Source: DATCBF01 sp964401995 (GTDB taxonomy: Bacteria; Actinomycetota; Thermoleophilia; Solirubrobacterales; 70-9). From it: DNA of 64,000 nucleotides. The notes beneath the pieces are model-generated. The model ran no database searches and was not told the origin of the DNA. It saw only the letters and a program-made list of their open reading frames with translations. The DNA lies in the NCBI GenBank assembly GCA_964401995.1, contig CAYOAP010000008.1, positions 71,059 through 135,058 of the forward strand, given 5' to 3'. The position numbers and the translations under genes were made by a program. Of this stretch, positions 62,351 to 64,000 are shown piece after piece (position 1 is the first letter of the stretch; the number at the start of each line of letters is the position of its first letter).

Positions 62351-62555
62351 GGCGGGAGAGAAGGCGTCGCCCGAGGCCGTGAACACGTGCTACGCGCACG
62401 TCGGATGGAAGCGGCCCTCCGAACTCCGCAACGCGCTCCGGCTGACGGCCAGCAAGAAGGGCTGGATTGACACCGCGGACTCGGAGGACATCAAGATCAC
62501 GACGTCGGGCGAAGACTTCGTCCGGCACGACCTGCCCGCCTCCTCAGAGAAGTGA
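61968..62555 (+). CDS. Lys/Ala-rich linker protein with possible winged-helix C-terminus
   Basis: The 195-aa protein has an N-terminal domain (MAEDFKVTVNGGGLAMDQKV, ATALRVVNLLMGG), a low-complexity acidic then Lys/Ala-rich linker (residues 62-88), and a C-terminal domain of about 95 residues (SFKDFAEEKKPTSNHAKSAV, YWLALEAGEKASPEAVNTCY, LRNALRLTASKKGWIDTADS) with the spacing of a winged helix. It is translationally coupled to the HEPN-like gene (GTGA overlap), so it is probably its partner. Function unknown. Confidence 0.7.
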   Translation: MAEDFKVTVNGGGLAMDQKVDQATALRVVNLLMGGGLPADPDPEDDDAGDGGNSAKRKARAAKRSGAKSKGPAKKASPKRARKTSVGVLKDLSLRPKGKTSFKDFAEEKKPTSNHAKSAVCVYWLALEAGEKASPEAVNTCYAHVGWKRPSELRNALRLTASKKGWIDTADSEDIKITTSGEDFVRHDLPASSEK

Positions 62556-63325
62556 CCGACGGAGGCGCCGGCCTCGTCCGCGAGGACGTCTTCTCGGCCC
62601 TGCCCGAGAAACTGCGCGGGGAACTGGTCTCCGCCTTTTCGGAGATCGTTACCAACTACGCCGAGCGGCGGTGGGAGCCCGCCGAGTTGAACGGCGGCAA
62701 GCTGTGCGAGGTCGCATACTGCGTGGTCAAGGGAATCGCCGAGGGGAAGTTCCCGAAACGCGCGACGAAGCCGCGGAACATGGTCGCGGCGTGCCAGGCG
62801 CTGGAGCAGCAGACCGCCGCCGCCCGGTCGGTCCGCATCCAGATTCCCCGGATGATCGTCGCCCTCTACGAGGTCAGGAACAACCGGAACGTCGGGCACG
62901 TCGGCGGCGAAGTGGATCCGAACCACATGGACGCGGTGTGCGTGCTCCAGATGTCTAAGTGGGTCGTGGCCGAGCTGATCCGCGTTCTCCACGAACTGCC
63001 GGTTGACGACGCCGCCGCCCTGGTCGACGCTGTGGTCGAGCGCGAGGTGCCGCTGGTCTGGAAGGTGGATGACAAGATGCGCGTCCTCGATCCCGGGCTC
63101 TCCTACAAAGACGCGACCATGATCCTGCTGCACGCTGTCGCCGGTCCCGTCCAGGAGTCAGACCTGTTCGCCTGGACCGAACACTCGAACTCCACCGTCT
63201 ACCGGCGTGACATTCTGCGGAAGGAGCACAAAAAACGGCTCCTCGAGTACGACCAGGACGCGGGCACGGTCCAGCTGTCACCCAAAGGCGTCGAGTACGC
63301 CGAGTCGCTGCTGGTCGAGAACTAG
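62552..63325 (+). CDS. HEPN/Abi-C-like protein with C-terminal winged helix (putative defence RNase)
   Basis: The 257-aa protein starts at GTG in the previous stop. Residues about 8-150 are helical with VALYEVRNNRNVGHVGGEV, an R-N-x5-H motif of the kind found in HEPN RNases and Abi-C domains (RNNxxxGH). The C-terminal ~75 residues (DATMILLHAVAGPVQESDLF to LSPKGVEYAESLLVEN) look like a winged helix. HEPN proteins cleave tRNA or mRNA in phage defence and toxin systems. Assignment rests on the motif and helix pattern. Confidence 0.68.
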   Translation: MTDGGAGLVREDVFSALPEKLRGELVSAFSEIVTNYAERRWEPAELNGGKLCEVAYCVVKGIAEGKFPKRATKPRNMVAACQALEQQTAAARSVRIQIPRMIVALYEVRNNRNVGHVGGEVDPNHMDAVCVLQMSKWVVAELIRVLHELPVDDAAALVDAVVEREVPLVWKVDDKMRVLDPGLSYKDATMILLHAVAGPVQESDLFAWTEHSNSTVYRRDILRKEHKKRLLEYDQDAGTVQLSPKGVEYAESLLVEN

Positions 63326-63471
63326 GCCGCGGCCAGCTCGCACCGCAGCAGCGCGTCCACGTCGGCGGCGGGCACCGCCAGCCGCAGCATCGAGATCGCC
63401 CACCCGAGGTCGCACTCACAGGGGGTCGGGACGCGGTCCGGGCACAGTGCCAGCACGCGCCCAGCTCCCAT
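63322..63471 (-). CDS. Possible small Cys-containing protein, 49 aa
   Basis: ATG at 63471 to TAG at 63322; MGAGRVLALCPDRVPTPCEC followed by DLGWAISMLRLAVPAADVDA and a final LLRCELAAA. It shares its stop region with the convergent HEPN-like gene. Coding composition is reasonable (GC third positions) but no ribosome site is seen. It could be a small regulator or antitoxin, or a chance frame. Confidence 0.35.
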   Translation of the reverse strand: MGAGRVLALCPDRVPTPCECDLGWAISMLRLAVPAADVDALLRCELAAA

Positions 63472-64000
63472 GGCGAATCATCGAGATGCATCGGCGTCTC
63501 GTCGCGTTCTGGCGACTGGTAAGCGCTTGAGTAGGTGTCTCCGTCTCGCCGCCACGTCTCGCATTGGCAGGGTCCTCAAGCGGGACAAAGCCCTCGTCCA
63601 CGTCCGCAAGGAGATCGACAAGCTTCGACCAGTCGAGCAGTCTCCTATCGATGGAGATTCCAGCCCTGCTGACTGAGGTTGGCTTCGTTCCCAAATGGCG
63701 GTCCCGGTGGTCGGGCAGCACGCGCAAACGGGCGAGCGATCAGCGTCGGCCTACCCGCGTGGCGCCGGGTGGACCCGTGGCAAAAGCGCCTGAGCAAGCG
63801 AAGTCAGATCCACCGAAACGGGAGGCAACACCCAGGCTATAGCCCCCTCCCCAGGTGGACATGGGGACAACGCCAGCCTCGGCTTCGGAAAAGCGGCCGA
63901 AATCGACGCTAATCGTCGCACATCGGCGTCATTTTGGGCACTAGTTGACCCGCCCACACACGTTGTGAACGCCTGAAAGGCCATCCGGGCCCTCCCAGAG
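63472..64000. other. Right end of the window, no supportable gene
   Basis: Short frames on both strands (for example minus 63416-63727) have no ribosome sites or clear composition. No third tRNA-Gly fragment or integrase is visible before the window ends, so the second island probably continues to the right. Confidence 0.4.

Noticed and set aside
63416..63984. Short minus-strand frames at the right edge
   Set aside because: No ribosome sites, Arg/Pro-rich composition, and no recognisable segments.

Overview
The window looks like a chromosomal segment of a high-GC actinobacterium, most likely Thermoleophilia/Solirubrobacterales. The reasons are very high GC, frequent GTG/TTG starts, start-stop overlaps (ATGA, GTGA, TTGA), the order trmH-pheS-pheT-argC-argJ-argB-argD, a sortase with an LPXTG-type substrate, and an ECF sigma gene paired with a CU044_5270-like partner. 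Lineage is inferred from gene content; no 16S gene is present.

Layout. 1-8.8 kb: envelope genes (start of a coiled-coil secreted protein, argG, a sortase, a secreted beta-helix/propeller protein, a coiled-coil and Thr-rich operon, a membrane-anchored Pro-rich protein, an LPFTG-anchored protein). 8.9-30 kb: an exopolysaccharide locus with two O-antigen ligase/polymerase-like proteins, a Wzz/tyrosine-kinase-like protein, a flippase, GT2, GT4 and GT14 glycosyltransferases, a GT-C-like membrane protein, two NodB-type deacetylase-like proteins, a second beta-helix protein, and a GNAT / cupin-oxygenase / GNAT triad. 30-38.5 kb: a tightly overlapping minus-strand operon trmH-pheST-argCJBD. 38.6-44.3 kb: rplT, rpmI, infC and thrS; the usual infC-rpmI-rplT operon is split by a GNAT gene and a divergent wecB. 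44.3-57.5 kb: mixed genes (membrane protein, tRNA-Val, zwf, secreted proteins, tRNA-Cys, Baeyer-Villiger-type monooxygenase, L,D-transpeptidase, VOC protein, SF2 helicase, ECF sigma factor and partner).

The most interesting region is 57.5-64 kb. Two 3'-terminal fragments of a tRNA-Gly(GCC), each followed at the same distance by three 10-bp repeats and a hairpin, lie 3.5 kb apart. They bracket a single 1005-aa gene with a SIR2-like NADase-type domain and a long TPR-like region. To the right of the second fragment is another small gene set ending in a HEPN-like protein (R-x6-H motif). I read this as tandem integration of small, integrase-less, probably defensive cassettes into a tRNA-Gly gene whose 5' half lies outside the window. 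The repeat architecture is directly visible; the defence role is inference from the SIR2 and HEPN families.
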